From positions 27,504,001 to 27,568,000 of the forward strand of contig NC_068922.1 in NCBI RefSeq assembly GCF_023091745.1: a stretch of 64,000 nt of DNA. The letters are read 5' to 3'. A program made the translations under genes and the position numbers. Shown piece by piece: positions 33,083 through 44,095 of the stretch; the first letter of the stretch is position 1; every line of letters begins with the position of its first letter. This DNA is from Budorcas taxicolor (Eukaryota; Chordata; Mammalia; Artiodactyla; Bovidae). The notes beneath the pieces were generated by a model. It saw only the letters and a program-made list of their open reading frames with translations. It was not told the origin of the DNA and did no database searches.

Positions 33083-33663
33083 GACAACATATTAAAAAGC
33101 AGAGACATTACTTTGCCAGCAAAGGTCCATCTAGTCAAAGCTATGGTTTTCTCATATGGATGTGAGAGTTGGGCTATAAAGATAGCTGAGTGCCAAAGAA
33201 TTGATGTTTTTGAACATCAAGTTTCATCATGTTGATGAACATATGCTCAATGATGAACATTTTGAACATCAATGATCTTCTTCATCGGTGTTGAAGAAGA
33301 CTCTTAAAGGCCCTTGGACTGCAAGGACATCAAACCAGTCAATCCTAAAGGAAATAAGTCCTGAATATTCACTGGAAAGACTGATGCTGAAGCTGAAACT
33401 CCAATACTTTGGCCACCTGATGCGAAGAACTGACTCATTGGAAAAGACCCTGATGCTGGGAAAGATTGAAGGTGGGAGGAGAAGGGGACGACAGAAGATG
33501 AGATGGTTGGACGGTATCACTAACTTGATGGACATGAGTTTGAGCAAGCTCCAGGAGTTGGTGATGGACAGGGAAGCCTGGCATGCTGCAGTCCATGGGG
33601 TCGCAAAGTGTCAGACACGACTGAGCAACTGAACTGAACTGAACTGAACTGAACTGAACTGAA
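33083..33663 (+). mobile_element. Bov-B 3' part with long GAACT tail
   Basis: A sense Bov-B C-terminal region and 3' end, finishing in about eight ACTGA units (33625-33665). A disordered insert of about 75 bp lies at 33214-33286. Confidence 0.92.
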
Positions 33664-33794
33664 CTATGGTCTTCTTATTCAGTGTTCACAGAGGACTGAA
33701 GATCACCTAAAAGATAAACCCTCAGCTTCTTCCCAGGGAGTTGACTATTTCAAAGTTTAGAGCTGTGAGGCAAAGGAGAGGAAGGAAGTACAGG

Positions 33795-33853
33795 CCCACC
33801 CCCCACCCCCCACCCCCCCACACCCCCCTCACCCCCACCCCACACACACACTT
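33795..33853. repeat. C-rich/CA tract, G-quadruplex-prone on minus strand
   Basis: Runs of five to eight C separated by A, then (CA)n. The minus strand has at least four G runs of five or more within 40 bases. Confidence 0.85.
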
Positions 33854-33999
33854 GCTCTGGCTCTTCAAAAACAGAGCCATTGGCCCTGGTACTCCAGATG
33901 CTTGTCTGAGGCTGCTCTGACGAACAGAAGCCTCGCTTCTCATCCTGGGAGACACTGCAATGCCAGGTATCAGTAAGAGGAAGGCAACCTATTAGAGGC

Positions 34000-34110
34000 A
34001 TTTACATGCACTTGTTTGAGTCCCTGTTCCCAGTTCTTCAGGGTGTATACCTGGGAGTGGAATTCCTGAGTCACATGGTAATTCTGTTGAACTTTTGGAG
34101 GAACTCATTC
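34000..34110 (-). mobile_element. L1M-type fragment (antisense)
   Basis: GTATACCTGGGAGTGGAATT and CACATGGTAATTCTGTTGAAC match antisense L1 ORF2 C-terminal DNA. Confidence 0.65.
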
Positions 34111-34299
34111 TCAGAACATTTGGAGCCAATGGTGAACTGAATCTAACTAAAGCTCAAACAAAACTCAGACTCAGCTCAGTTACACAGTAGATGACTGACA
34201 TAGCCATTACAATGCTGGCCCAACAGCAGAAGGGGTATACACTTTACCAGTCAGCATGATGATTTGCTTCTGGCATTATTTTTGGTGGGTTGTTTTTTT

Positions 34300-34427
34300 G
34301 TTTGTTTGTTTGTTTTTGGCCACACCACACAGCTTGCGGGATCTTAGTTCCCCTAACCAGGGACCCAACTCAAGCCCTCAGCAGTGAAATCAGAGTTCTA
34401 ACCACTGGATCACCAAAGAACTCCCTT
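34300..34427 (-). mobile_element. CHR-type SINE (antisense)
   Basis: GGCCACACCACACAGCTTGC, ATCTTAGTTCCCCTAACCAG and TCTAACCACTGGATCACCAA mark an antisense CHR-2-like SINE, preceded by a (GTTT)n stretch at 34292-34316. Confidence 0.8.
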
Positions 34428-34461
34428 GGTGCTATTTTCACAGCTGTGTTAAGATATAACT

Positions 34462-34752
34462 TGTTATCGTTCAGTTGCCCAGTCGTGTCCAACTCTATGA
34501 CGCTATGGACTGCAGCACAGCAGGCTTCCCTGTCCTTCACTATCTCACAGAGTCTGCTCAAATTTATGTTCACTGAGTCAGTGATGCCATCCAACCATCT
34601 CATCCTCTGTCACCCCTTCTCCTCCTGCCTTCAATCTTTCCCAGCATCAGGGTCTTTTCAATAAGTTGGCTTTTTGTATCAGGTGGCCAAAGTATTGGAG
34701 CTTCAGCTTCAGCATCAGTCCTTCCAATGAGTATTCAGGGTTGATTTCCTAT
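34462..34752 (-). mobile_element. Bov-B 3' end fragment (antisense)
   Basis: Antisense Bov-B terminal 290 bp, from CAGTTGCCCAGTCGTGTCC to CAGGGTTGATTTCCTATAGG. Confidence 0.88.
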
Positions 34753-35020
34753 AGGATTACATGCCTTAAAATTCACCCATTGTAAGTGTGCGATTCAATC
34801 ATGTTTAATCTAATAGAGCTGTGCAATCCTCATTACCAACCTTTGCATTCACCAACACAATTTTAGGATATTTCCATCAACTCTTCTAAATTTCCTCAAG
34901 CTCATTTGCAGTCAAAGCTACTCCCAGCCCCAGGCAACCACAAGTGCTTTGTGTCTATGCTGCCCCTTTCTTGACATTTCATATATATGGAATCAAGGTA
35001 TAGGGAGATCACAATTGAGA
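34753..35020 (-). mobile_element. L1M-type 3' region (antisense)
   Basis: TTAAAATTCACCCATTGTAAG and CCCCAGGCAACCACAAGTGC are typical of old antisense L1M 3' sequence. Confidence 0.65.
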
Positions 35021-35974
35021 TAGTCTTTGGATCTGGTTCCCAAGTGTGTATATTTTTCTACCACTAGCTCAGACATGCATTAAAATGTAATATATCTTTA
35101 CTTTCTCTCCAGCCAGCCCTGGCCCTGTAGGAGTGTAGGAAAATCCACTCTTGAACATCTTGGAGGCCTTGAGTGAAGGCTCTCTTTTTTTGGGGTCATG
35201 GAACAATCCAAGAGGACTTTTGGTATCCACTGGAGTTCGGGCCAGTTATTCTTCAGCCCACGTTAACTTGATCAGCCCACCAATGCTGGTACCGTCGCCA
35301 TCTACCGTAAAGCTTCTACTAAGGAGAAGGCAAGTCACTCTGTTATCTCCAGTGACAAGCCTGGATTCTAGAACCTGCTGAAGCTGTGAGATCAGTTTCC
35401 AGGGTCCAACAAATGCCTCATACAGCTGTGTCACTCCAGAGCTGGCTATGGTCCTAATACTGTAGAGGTTGAGGCGTCACTCTTTGATGCTCAGAAGACC
35501 ACCAGCCTCCACCCAATTCCCACTCTGGGGGACTCACTCTTCCCCACAACACCATGAAAGCCCCCCACCCCACCTGGGTTCTCTGCACTCTCCCTCCAGG
35601 ACACCTAGGGTAGACGATGTACTTACTCGGGTTGGGCTTTTCTCTAAAACCAAGAGAAAAGTTGATCTTCCAAGAACCTCGCAAATACCCCCGTGACAGG
35701 AAACACAAAGTGATTAGCTGCCTTCTCCAAACAAAAAGGAGGAGCATCGAAAGCATGAAACAAATGAGTATCTCACTAAATAGCCTACCACACTGCTTTG
35801 CATTCACCTACCACAAAACCACATCAGTGAACAGCAGAAAGCATATCATAATTTCAGTTTTCTTAGCTGCACTCAGATTCTATCTACTCCTGGAAGCATG
35901 AGAGAGGAAGGAGGCACCCCTCTGGACTACTTAGGCTAAGAAACAGAGTTGGTTCTAGCCCCAGCAGCAAGAAT
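35021..35974. other. Intergenic DNA, no recognised gene
   Basis: Less AT-rich, single-copy-looking. Overlapping short frames on both strands have no recognisable domain. Confidence 0.45.
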
Positions 35975-35977
35975 AGC

Positions 35978-36066
35978 AACTCACATTGTGCATCAGGCAT
36001 GGTTCTGAGTGTTTTACATGTATCATCTCTTAATCCTCACAGTGACATTAGGCAGTAAGCTCTGTA
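35978..36066 (-). mobile_element. MIR SINE, one half (antisense)
   Basis: CATCAGGCATGGTTCTGAGT and CATCTCTTAATCCTCACAGTG match antisense MIR. The other half lies at 36350-36455, about 285 bp away. Confidence 0.65.
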
Positions 36067-36349
36067 TATCCAAATCCTGTATTTAAAGCCCTTGGCGCAA
36101 GCTGTTCCTGAATCCAGAATTTTTTGGACTTTACAAGTTAATAAAGTGCACGTAATTTACAAAATATAATTTCCCCAAGAGACTCTGAGACAGATCTCAT
36201 ACAAGCTAAATAAGGTGTCTTCAATGAAACAATCATATCAAGTGGTGCAAATATAGACAATAACTTTACATTAGTTTGGGTCAGTTTTGCCACCAAAAGA
36301 ACTAGGGAAGGCATTGAATTCTCAGATCTTTGGACTTTTGGACCTGTAT
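36067..36349. other. Unassigned DNA splitting the MIR
   Basis: Contains GAATTTTTTGGACTT-like sequence that may be an old DNA transposon, but I cannot name it. Confidence 0.35.
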
Positions 36350-36455
36350 TAGAGGCCCCATTTTACAGATAAAGAGAATGAAGCACAGCAAGATTAGGTA
36401 GTTTATCCAGGGTCACACAACTATGATGTGGTGGGAGTGCTCAATGTTTCTGGAA
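36350..36455 (-). mobile_element. MIR SINE, other half (antisense)
   Basis: CCCATTTTACAGATAAAGAG and CCAGGGTCACACAACTATG are the MIR core in antisense. Confidence 0.7.
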
Positions 36456-36633
36456 CAAGTGGTTCTAATCAGTTTCTCTACCAGAAACTCATCCACTCTC
36501 AACCTTCACACTCTACAACTAGGGGCAGTCTTGTGTATAACACCGACCCCCACCAGCCATCCCCCCCACCATCCCATCCCCTCGTTGCCCCTCTAATGAG
36601 TATTAGATTCTCTGATACTCATTTTCTCTCTCC

Positions 36634-36825
36634 TTGGTGGTTTAGTTGCCAAGTTGTGTGGACTCTTTGGGAGCCCATGGACAGTAGCCCACCAGGCTCC
36701 TCTCTCCATAGGATTTTCCTGACAAGAATACTGGAGTGGGTTGCCATTTCCTTCTCCAGGGAATCTTCCTCACCCAGGGATCAAACCTGGGATTCCTGCA
36801 TTGCAGGTGGATTCTATTTAAAATA
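36634..36825 (-). mobile_element. Bov-tA SINE (antisense)
   Basis: Antisense Bov-tA body (GACAAGAATACTGGAGTGGG) and head (CCTGCATTGCAGGTGGATTC). Confidence 0.9.
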
Positions 36826-36931
36826 ATGGAAGTAAGGCACCAGAGTTGACTCACCCCTAACAAGCCCAATAGGGACTGTCTCGAACTGGGTGTGGGGCAG
36901 GCCCTAATGTGCTTGTCCCCTCTACCTTGAG

Positions 36932-37147
36932 TGGGCTTCCCTGGTAGCTCAGAGGGTAAAGCATCTGCCTGCAATGTGGGAGACCTGGGTTCAATCCCTG
37001 GGTCAGGAAGATCCCCTGGAGATGGGAATGGCAACCCACTCTAGTATTCTTGCCTGGAGAATCCCATGTAGGGAGGGGCCTGGTAGGCTACAGTCCACGG
37101 GGTCTCAAAAGACTCTGACACGACTCAGCGACTTTACTTTCTTTCTT
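36932..37147 (+). mobile_element. Bov-tA SINE with 11-bp TSD
   Basis: A complete sense Bov-tA flanked by TCTACCTTGAG at 36921-36931 and 37148-37158, ending in a CTTTCTTT tail. Confidence 0.94.
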
Positions 37148-37158
37148 TCTACCTTGAG

Positions 37159-38119
37159 CCGGGGGTTAAATCTCAGGATGGTGTTAAGGGCCTAGTAAGA
37201 AGAGCTGGCCTGGAGCAGGCTGTCTAAATAGAGAAGTTGAATCCTTCAAAATACCAGGAGAGGGCGCATTTCCCCTTTTCCTATTTGGATTAGGGTTGTG
37301 CGTCGAGGTTTTTTGGTCTGTTGTTTTATTTTTTCCCCCGCTTCTAACCAGCGAGCAGCTTCTGTGCTTGGTATCCCGCTGATTTAAGCGACGTCAGCCA
37401 CTTCATTCATAAACTAAGTTCTCTCTTGTGATGACCTTCTTGGTCTTCGACATAAACCTGCCCCCAGGCCCTCTCTCCCTTAATTTTTGTTTTCTTATTT
37501 TACACTGGAGGCCTGTCACCGGGAGAACTGGCCGCACTGGCTTGGCCGAGAGCCTGACCTTGGGATCAGACCCCTGTGTCTGCGCCCTTGCTAATCCCTT
37601 CTTGCAGTGCTTAGTTTGCAAACCAGGGCGGCTCTCCCTCCTTCTGTGCTCTCCCTCCTTCTGTGTCTTGTTTCCTCCCATTTCACTCTGTCGTGTCCAG
37701 AGGCATCCACCCTCCTCTAGTTCAGTATATCAGTACCACTGCTTTTCAGATACAATCCAGGTTAATCCAGTAATCCCACCTGTCTGGAGCATTTGAAGCC
37801 TCTGAGTGTCAACGGTTGGCCTGTTTCCCGGCAATAAAAGCCTCAGAAACATCCTGCTGGCTCTGTGTTTTTAATTAAAAGTCTGTTTTAAGGGCAAAAT
37901 CGGGTGGAAAGCAGTGCGTGCTCAATTAACTGTATCTAAATGTAAGCCCTTTAACAAGACACTGAGGGTTCATCTCCCTCTTTGGGTGGGATGCAGCGAC
38001 CCCCTGTGACTCGACTTCTAAAAGGACCTTCTTCGACGACGACCGATTGCTCACACTTCATTTACTTAACAGTTTGCTTTAATTAACCCCGTCCTTCACT
38101 GCCGTCACACTAACACCTT
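37159..38119. other. OPTN upstream flank, no recognised repeat or gene
   Basis: Repeat-free by eye, in contrast to the DNA on the left, as often seen just upstream of promoters. It contains a CRE-like GACGTCAG at 37390-37397. No conserved exon can be recognised. Confidence 0.45.
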
Positions 38120-38275
38120 GGCGCAGTCCGCATTAACCCGGGTCGGGGCCTTGACCATGAGCGAGCCTTGGGACTGGGAGGACGTGGGCTGGTGGCGGAA
38201 AAGGGAGGGGCGGAGCGCTGGGGCGGGTCCTACGGGGGCGGCCTGCTGAGGGGCGGGCCCTGATGGGCGGGGCCT

Positions 38276-38286
38276 GGGAAATTCCC
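38276..38286. promoter_or_regulatory. Palindromic NF-kappaB-like site
   Basis: GGGAAATTCCC is a perfect 11-bp inverted palindrome fitting the kappaB consensus GGGRNWYYCC. The human OPTN promoter is known to be driven by NF-kappaB and TNF-alpha, and optineurin in turn dampens NF-kappaB signalling. Binding here is inferred. Confidence 0.7.
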
Positions 38287-38340
38287 GGGCGGAGGTCAGC
38301 AGGCTGGCGCGGCGGTCAGCTGAGCAGCGCTGGGCGGGGT

Positions 38341-38493
38341 CGCGAGGCCGTAAATCAACCTAAAGCTCCCCAACCCCCGCCGCTGCCCTGGCCGGTCTCC
38401 TGGTTGGCGTCTGCATCTGGGTCCGGAGCCCTCTCCCAGCGGGCATCATGCCGAGGAAGCAGTGACCCGAGGGAGGCCGGAGCCCGGGCGCCG
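38341..38493 (+). other. OPTN: Probable OPTN 5' non-coding exon 1 (start approximate)
   Basis: Within the CpG island, a good splice donor CCG/GTGAGC follows 38493. The 5' boundary is only a guess downstream of the GC boxes. No long frame starts here that would join the OPTN coding frame, so the exon is taken as untranslated, except for a tiny upstream ORF at 38448-38465. Further untranslated exons in intron 1, as in some human transcripts, cannot be excluded. Confidence 0.5.
38448..38465 (+). other. Five-codon upstream ORF in probable 5' UTR
   Basis: ATG CCG AGG AAG CAG TGA encodes MPRKQ and stops before the proposed donor at 38493. It would precede the OPTN start in spliced mRNA if this exon is used. 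The context CATCATGC is weak (pyrimidine at +4), so leaky scanning is likely. Confidence 0.4.
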
Positions 38494-39274
38494 GTGAGCC
38501 AGGGCGGGGGGCGGGCAGGGTCTCCCTTTCCGCCCTGGAAGCTGTTCCGAAGCCCCCTTCCCTGCGACCCGGAGCCGGTAGGGACTTGGGTGGCGAGGGG
38601 TGGGGCGTCTCCTCCAGTGGAACGGCGGCGCTCGCTAGGAGGGTTTCCAGGCCCTGGCGATCCTGACCTGGTGCCAGAGGGCAGCAGGGGCGTCCATCCC
38701 AAAGCGCCATTCCCCCTTTTTTACCCGCCAGGCTGGCCGCAGGTGACTTCCTCTGTAGGTCATGAAGGTGGTTTAAGGGTGACATCCTTCCGCAGATAGG
38801 GGATGATTATACAGTCGGTTCCTCATTATAAGAGAAGGGGTTAAGGACACGCCTTCGAAAGCCGTAAAAACTAGCTCCACGAGAAGACCCAGTACACTGA
38901 CGAGCCAGTGGCCGCTCTCTAAGGTGATGGGATTACTTACTGAACAGCTGAAAGGAATCTTCATAAACCGTTGTGTCTGGGGGAGCTTGTGTGTGTGTTT
39001 ATGTGTGTAGGTATAGATACATACGTAGAGAATATGCATATTTGCTGAGGCGAGAACCCCAGAGGGGTTGTTTCTGTTGTGTAAGCAGTAGGCAGTAAGC
39101 ATCACTAAGAGAAAATGTAACTCAGGTTCCAGCTAGGCTCCTTCCTCCACCAGAAAAACTGTTGTTGGAAATTAGGTGCCACAGAACTGTTTAAGGATGA
39201 AGTGGGAAACCGAAACTTTGAACATCAAAAGCCTAGGATCTATCTCGTTAAGCAAGCAGCACTGTTAGCAGTGG

Positions 39275-39385
39275 GTTTCCCTGGTGGCTCCGTGGTAAAG
39301 AATCCTCCTGCAATGCAGGAGATGCAGGTTTCTGGAGAAGGAAATGGCAACGCACTCCAGTATCCTTGCCTGGGAAACCCTAAAC
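39275..39385 (+). mobile_element. Bov-tA SINE, internally deleted and 3'-truncated
   Basis: A Bov-tA head (TTTCCCTGGTGGCTCCGTGG) joined directly to TCTGGAGAAGGAAATGGCAA. It stops after CTTGCCTGGGAAACCC. Confidence 0.85.
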
Positions 39386-40604
39386 AATTATTAACAGAAG
39401 AACCTCTCATGCTTGCTCCTTGACTGAAGGAGAGAAGAGCAAGGGGGCCCTGGCCACCTCCCCCCACTCCAAGATAGGCCCAGTTTGGAAGGGACTGGCC
39501 AGGTGTAGTATTTTTTTCTTTTTTGGTAACTGACCACAAGTTGCATATTAGGTGTGGACTCTGACTAAACACCAAAAAAAAAAAAAAAATCAAACTTTAT
39601 TTTTACCTTCCCATGCAATCCCCCACCTTAGGTAGAGGCACGGGAGTCTTCTCTTCTCCAAGCCTCACTCTTTCTGAATTTAATAAAGACTTGGAGTGTT
39701 TGGTATGTTCTTTGGAATTTATGGAATAGTAAATTCAAAGGAAAAGAGGGAAATTAAACTGTGTTTTGAAAATAAAATGTTTCACTCAGAAAAAAATTAT
39801 ATTAAGTTTTCTTTTTCATTTTGACATAGGTATGAAAATGGGTTGAGTGATGAAATATGTGTTGTGAAGTGACACCCAGATACCTTTGTAGTGATGTTTT
39901 TAAAATAGTACTGATTTTCAAAAGTTTAGTTCAAGAATCTGGAAATGAGTGCCATTGAAAACCTGTAGGAAAAACTCGTAATACTAGTTATGTTGGATTT
40001 GTCGCCTACTGAGCAGAAAGTGTTTTACAAGTGTAAGGCTTTTACCTCATAACTTGATCGTTTCATTTGAGTTCAACAAATGTTTCCTGAGAGCCTGCTC
40101 TCAGTGTGCCAGTCTCTTAAGAAAAATAAACACCGTAACTTAGGTTTGATGGGAAAGTTGACTGGCATGGGATAATACACTACTTTGCATAAAAGAACCA
40201 AGCGACTGGAATACATAAAGCACTATCGGGTCCTCAGAGAAAAGTGTAGGTCTTTTTTACATAAGATAGCTATTTGAGCTGGACGTTAAACTGTCCAGTA
40301 GACGTTTGCCAGGGTAAGGGCAAGTCTAGGCATCTCGAGGAAGGATAGAAAAGCAAAAGGCTAGGAACTGTGAACTCTTTAATGTGCCCCAGGCATGAGT
40401 GGTGTTGGTGACAGGAGATGGTACTGGTGGGTAAATGGGGGCCAGACTCTGAAAAGCCGTGTTTGTTTTGCTCTGGAGCTGGAGCTCTGTCTGTAGGGGA
40501 AGGGTGAAAGTAGGAGGATGCTCTTGTGTTGGGGAAGAAACCGTGGAGGTAGTGGGGGCTGCAATGGAAAGAGAAGAGTCAGACAATGGAGGAAGCCATG
40601 TAAA

Positions 40605-40760
40605 CTCATTCAGCATCTATTTGTTGAACCCCCATATGTTTCTGGGACTGTTCTAGGTGCTAGAGACAATGCAGTGAACAGAATAGACAAAAGCCCTTTC
40701 CTCTGTGGAGGACGACATTGCTGTAGGCCAGAGAAGACAAGAGGACGTGACCTAAACTGG
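40605..40760 (-). mobile_element. L2-like fragment (antisense)
   Basis: CATCTATTTGTTGAACCCCC and GGGACTGTTCTAGGTGCTAG with AACAGAATAGACAAAAGCCC resemble antisense L2 3' DNA. Confidence 0.5.
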
Positions 40761-43189
40761 TGGAGATTGAGAGGAAGTGGGAGTGACAGGACTGGGTGAC
40801 CCATTAGATTCGCGGGAAGAGGAAATAGGCGTCAAGTGTAGCTCCTGCCCTGGGAGATGAGGCTAAGTCTTTTTCCATTTTCTGTATGTCCGAAAGTCAG
40901 ACTACCATTTCTGGCATAAAAGGTAAGGCCTCTTTTGCCCCTTAATAGGATGTGTACTTTGAGTTCTTTTTCCAGGATTGTGATGAATTTTGTTGGTGCA
41001 ATCTTGGAATGTTACTCAATCCCCTTGAAAAGCCAAACCAGAATCTGCCAATAGCCAACTATTCTCTATGGTCAGGAAAAAGGTTTTCACTGTTTAAAAC
41101 TAATTTTTGCATGTGAGGGGTGAACCTGGGAGTACTTAGCAAATTCAGAGAATCAGCTACACCAGGGTAAGGGCATGGGTTTATTCTGTATTATTCTTAC
41201 TAGTCCAATGTCCAGTGGGTGGAAGTCAGTATAAGCAGATTTTTGTTGGATACAAAATGACTTTCTGGCAGTCATAGCCATCCTGGAATAGAATGGGCAG
41301 TTGCTTGCTAAGGTCATGTGCCTATTTTTTCTGTCGTTGAAGTCATTCAAGCCTGGTCTATATGCCCATCTGCCATGGAAACCAGCAGGACATTCTTGCA
41401 TCAAATAAGAAGTTGGGCTGGGCCATTTTTAAGACCAACTCAGGAATGCAGTTCAAGCTTATGCCTATAAAGCCAAGTCACTGCTATAATTACTTGACCT
41501 CTGGAATTAAGAAGGATTATTATAATCAGGAATTCAAATAACAAGTTTGGCAATAAAATCTAGAGATTTTGTTTTTGATTTCCACCTTCCAGGTAGTTCC
41601 CATTCTTCCTCATTGGTGAAATCTTGACATATCCATGCTTAATTATTAATTTGCCCTTCTGCCTAGAAATGATGCATTTCTGATTCAGATTGGTTGGGTT
41701 TCTATGAGAAATTCAGTTACTAAACAGGCAGAACCTTGCAGTAAATGGCTTAGGTCCAGTTTCCATTACCTTCGAGGATGTTTGTGTGCAAGGATTTAAG
41801 GATTTATAACCTATCTGCATTTTCTCAATGGAAACTAGTTCAAGGAGATGCTAAACATATAGAGAATTCAGCTTTCTCTAACTGGCATTCTACCAGTAGA
41901 CATTTCACACATACACTGTATTGTGATAGCTTGTGATGATGGCCCCCCAAATATTTAAAATCATAAAATGCACTTTGAGTCACCAAAAATCAATTAAATT
42001 GCTTTTAGCAAAAGTTTGGTTACAGTATTTATATGCTTATGTTTGGCATTTATACTAACTTCTTATTGCTATGATGTTTAAATAACCAAATAATTTTTTT
42101 CTAGCAATGCTGCATAACAAAGAATTCACTATAATTGGGACAGGCATTTGTGTAAGTGAGAGAGGGCGGCATGGCCGTGAGGGTACTGGGATATATGTGT
42201 TGGACAGTGGGAACTAGACCGTGATCTTGATAGAACCTTAAGAATACTTTTTACAGCTCTTTTGAGCTGAAAGCAGCCATAATGATTATCATTTGCTAGA
42301 CAAGTCAGTAAATCATTGCAGGAGGTCTTCTCAAGGTCACACATCTAGTTAGTGTCTTCCAGTCTATTTTTGCATTGTCTTCCTTATTATAACCCTGCTT
42401 TTTTCTTTTTCCCTCATGCCCTATTAAAACCTGGGCAACCAGAAAGTTGGTAAGTAGAACTGGTTTTAATTGTTATGGTTGTTTCTCAAGTCTTGGTGGA
42501 AATATAACAAAAAGTCAAGGATGAAAAGTATCTAAAGGAACCATACCTCTTCCCCTTCCCTTCCCTGCTCTCTCCTCCCTTCTCTTCATGCATCCCCTCT
42601 CCTCATCTTTCCCTCTGCTTTAGATATTTTTTTTAATCTGTTAAATGTTTCCTTTTACTTTTGAAAAGTATAGTCTAATCCTTGAAAACTTGAGGAAATT
42701 TAATATTGACAAGTGAATAAAGCATGTTACAAGGATTTTGCCTTTGTCAGGTATTTAGAATTCTCTGCAAAATAGATAGGAGCACTTTTTATTTAGTAAA
42801 AACCCATTTTTATGAAATTTCAGCTCCAGCATAGTTCTGTGAAAAAGTGAGTTTTATGGAAAGCCAGAAACTGGCTTTTTCCAAATTATTATCATCCAAA
42901 TTATTTTATGCAAAATAACCCAAATAATTTTATTGGGGAAAACAAAAGCAGTGTCTTCTGGTGATCTCATGCCAAGAGACATTACACTTCAGCGGTGTAC
43001 CTCTTTCTAAATAATCAGGATATGTAAAACACAGCTGCTTTCAAAAGACTTAGAATGCTTTATCCATGTTTAACACTTCATAGAATCGCCATCCTCATTA
43101 AAGAAGTCCAAGGCTGCCTTTCCTGTGCTGGCTGCTCTAGAGAAGTCAGCAGGCCACCAGTGCCAGGGCCCGCTCTCGCCTCAGTAGTA

Positions 43190-43245
43190 GCACCATCTCT
43201 AATCCTACAGGTATCTGGCACCGTCTCTAATCCTGTAGGTGCCTT
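43190..43245. repeat. 28-bp tandem duplication
   Basis: GCACCATCTCTAATCCTACA and GCACCGTCTCTAATCCTGTA begin two adjacent 28-bp units with a few differences. Confidence 0.8.
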
Positions 43246-43967
43246 TAGACCGAGAGCAGGTCAGCAGGCTCTCAGTTCTGGGAGGGCTCCAGAGAGCCCA
43301 GGAATTGCCTCCTGCCAGCGTGGGGAGGAAGCGGTGCTCTGCCCTCCGAGGGTTTGTTGCATTCATGTACAAGCACTAATAGCTGGTACTTTCCCCGGCT
43401 TCTCCCCTCACACACTGAGGAACTTAACAAAAACCATAACCAAAGTATCCCTGGTAGTCTCTTAGAGAAACAGTCATTTGTACTTGGCCCTCCTGCCAGC
43501 AGTGCCAGGTTCCTTTGGCACGTGTGGGAGCTACTTACAGGGCCGCGGTTCTTGGGAAACAGTGACAATGTAAGTTAGTAGTAAGAAACCTGTTTGTAAG
43601 CAATTCATTGCTAAGAAGTAGGGAAAAAAAGGCTTCTGGAAGCCTTAGTTATTTAAGATTGCTGGTAGTGCAGGATGGATGGATGAAGTAGAATCTGAAC
43701 TTTGGGTAAGTTGAATGGGGCAGCCTTCCATGCTCATCTAGGGCACACACCCAGAGGCTATGACAGTGCTAGATGAGAGAGCACTTCTCTCCCGTCAGCT
43801 TCCAGTGACCCTGCAGTGCCGCATGAAAAGACGAATCATCATCTTTGTGAAATGTGGAAATGAAAACATTTGCCCACAGTCTTTGATTTCTGTGCTTGCT
43901 GAGGTGTAGTAGGCCGTACAGAAATACAGCTGGGATATACCCATCTATCTTATTTATGGGAAGGGCA

Positions 43968-44095
43968 TACACACTCCAGTAGTCTTGCCTGGCGAATCGC
44001 ATGGACAGAGGAGCCTGGCAGGCTACAGTCCCTGGGGTCACAGAGAGTTGGACACAACTGCACAGAGAGTTGGACACAACTGAGCAACTAACCCT
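43968..44095 (+). mobile_element. Bov-tA 3' body with a 22-bp exact tandem duplication
   Basis: A sense Bov-tA body. The 22-bp unit starting CACAGAGAGTTGGACACAAC is present twice in tandem at 44039-44060 and 44061-44082. Confidence 0.9.

Larger units (their letters stand above)
38120..38720 (+). promoter_or_regulatory. OPTN: CpG-island promoter of OPTN
   Basis: A GC- and CpG-rich block, sharply different from the AT-rich flanks. Six GC boxes (GGGCGG type, Sp1/KLF sites) lie at about 38207, 38221, 38236, 38251, 38265 and 38332, and a kappaB-like palindrome lies at 38276-38286. No TATA box is evident, as expected of a housekeeping-type CpG promoter. Position (about 6.5 kb before the OPTN start codon) and strand fit the human gene layout, where the promoter lies several kilobases upstream of the first coding exon. 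The transcription start is inferred, not seen. Confidence 0.8.

Noticed and set aside
35246..35434. Possible gene remnant on the minus strand
   Set aside because: 62 codons with no family I recognise and no flanking exon signals. Left as unassigned intergenic DNA.
38263..38799. 178-codon + frame in the CpG island (and overlapping minus frames)
   Set aside because: GC-rich DNA has few stops, and frames are open on both strands. The translation is Pro/Gly/Arg-rich without a domain. It spans the proposed non-coding exon and its donor.
39400..39590. Possible processed pseudogene ending in a 16-A tract
   Set aside because: No source gene could be recognised and no TSD was found. The A run may be a simple repeat.
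43055..43465. 136-codon + frame in OPTN intron 1
   Set aside because: Lies in intronic DNA with a 28-bp tandem duplication and has no recognised protein similarity.
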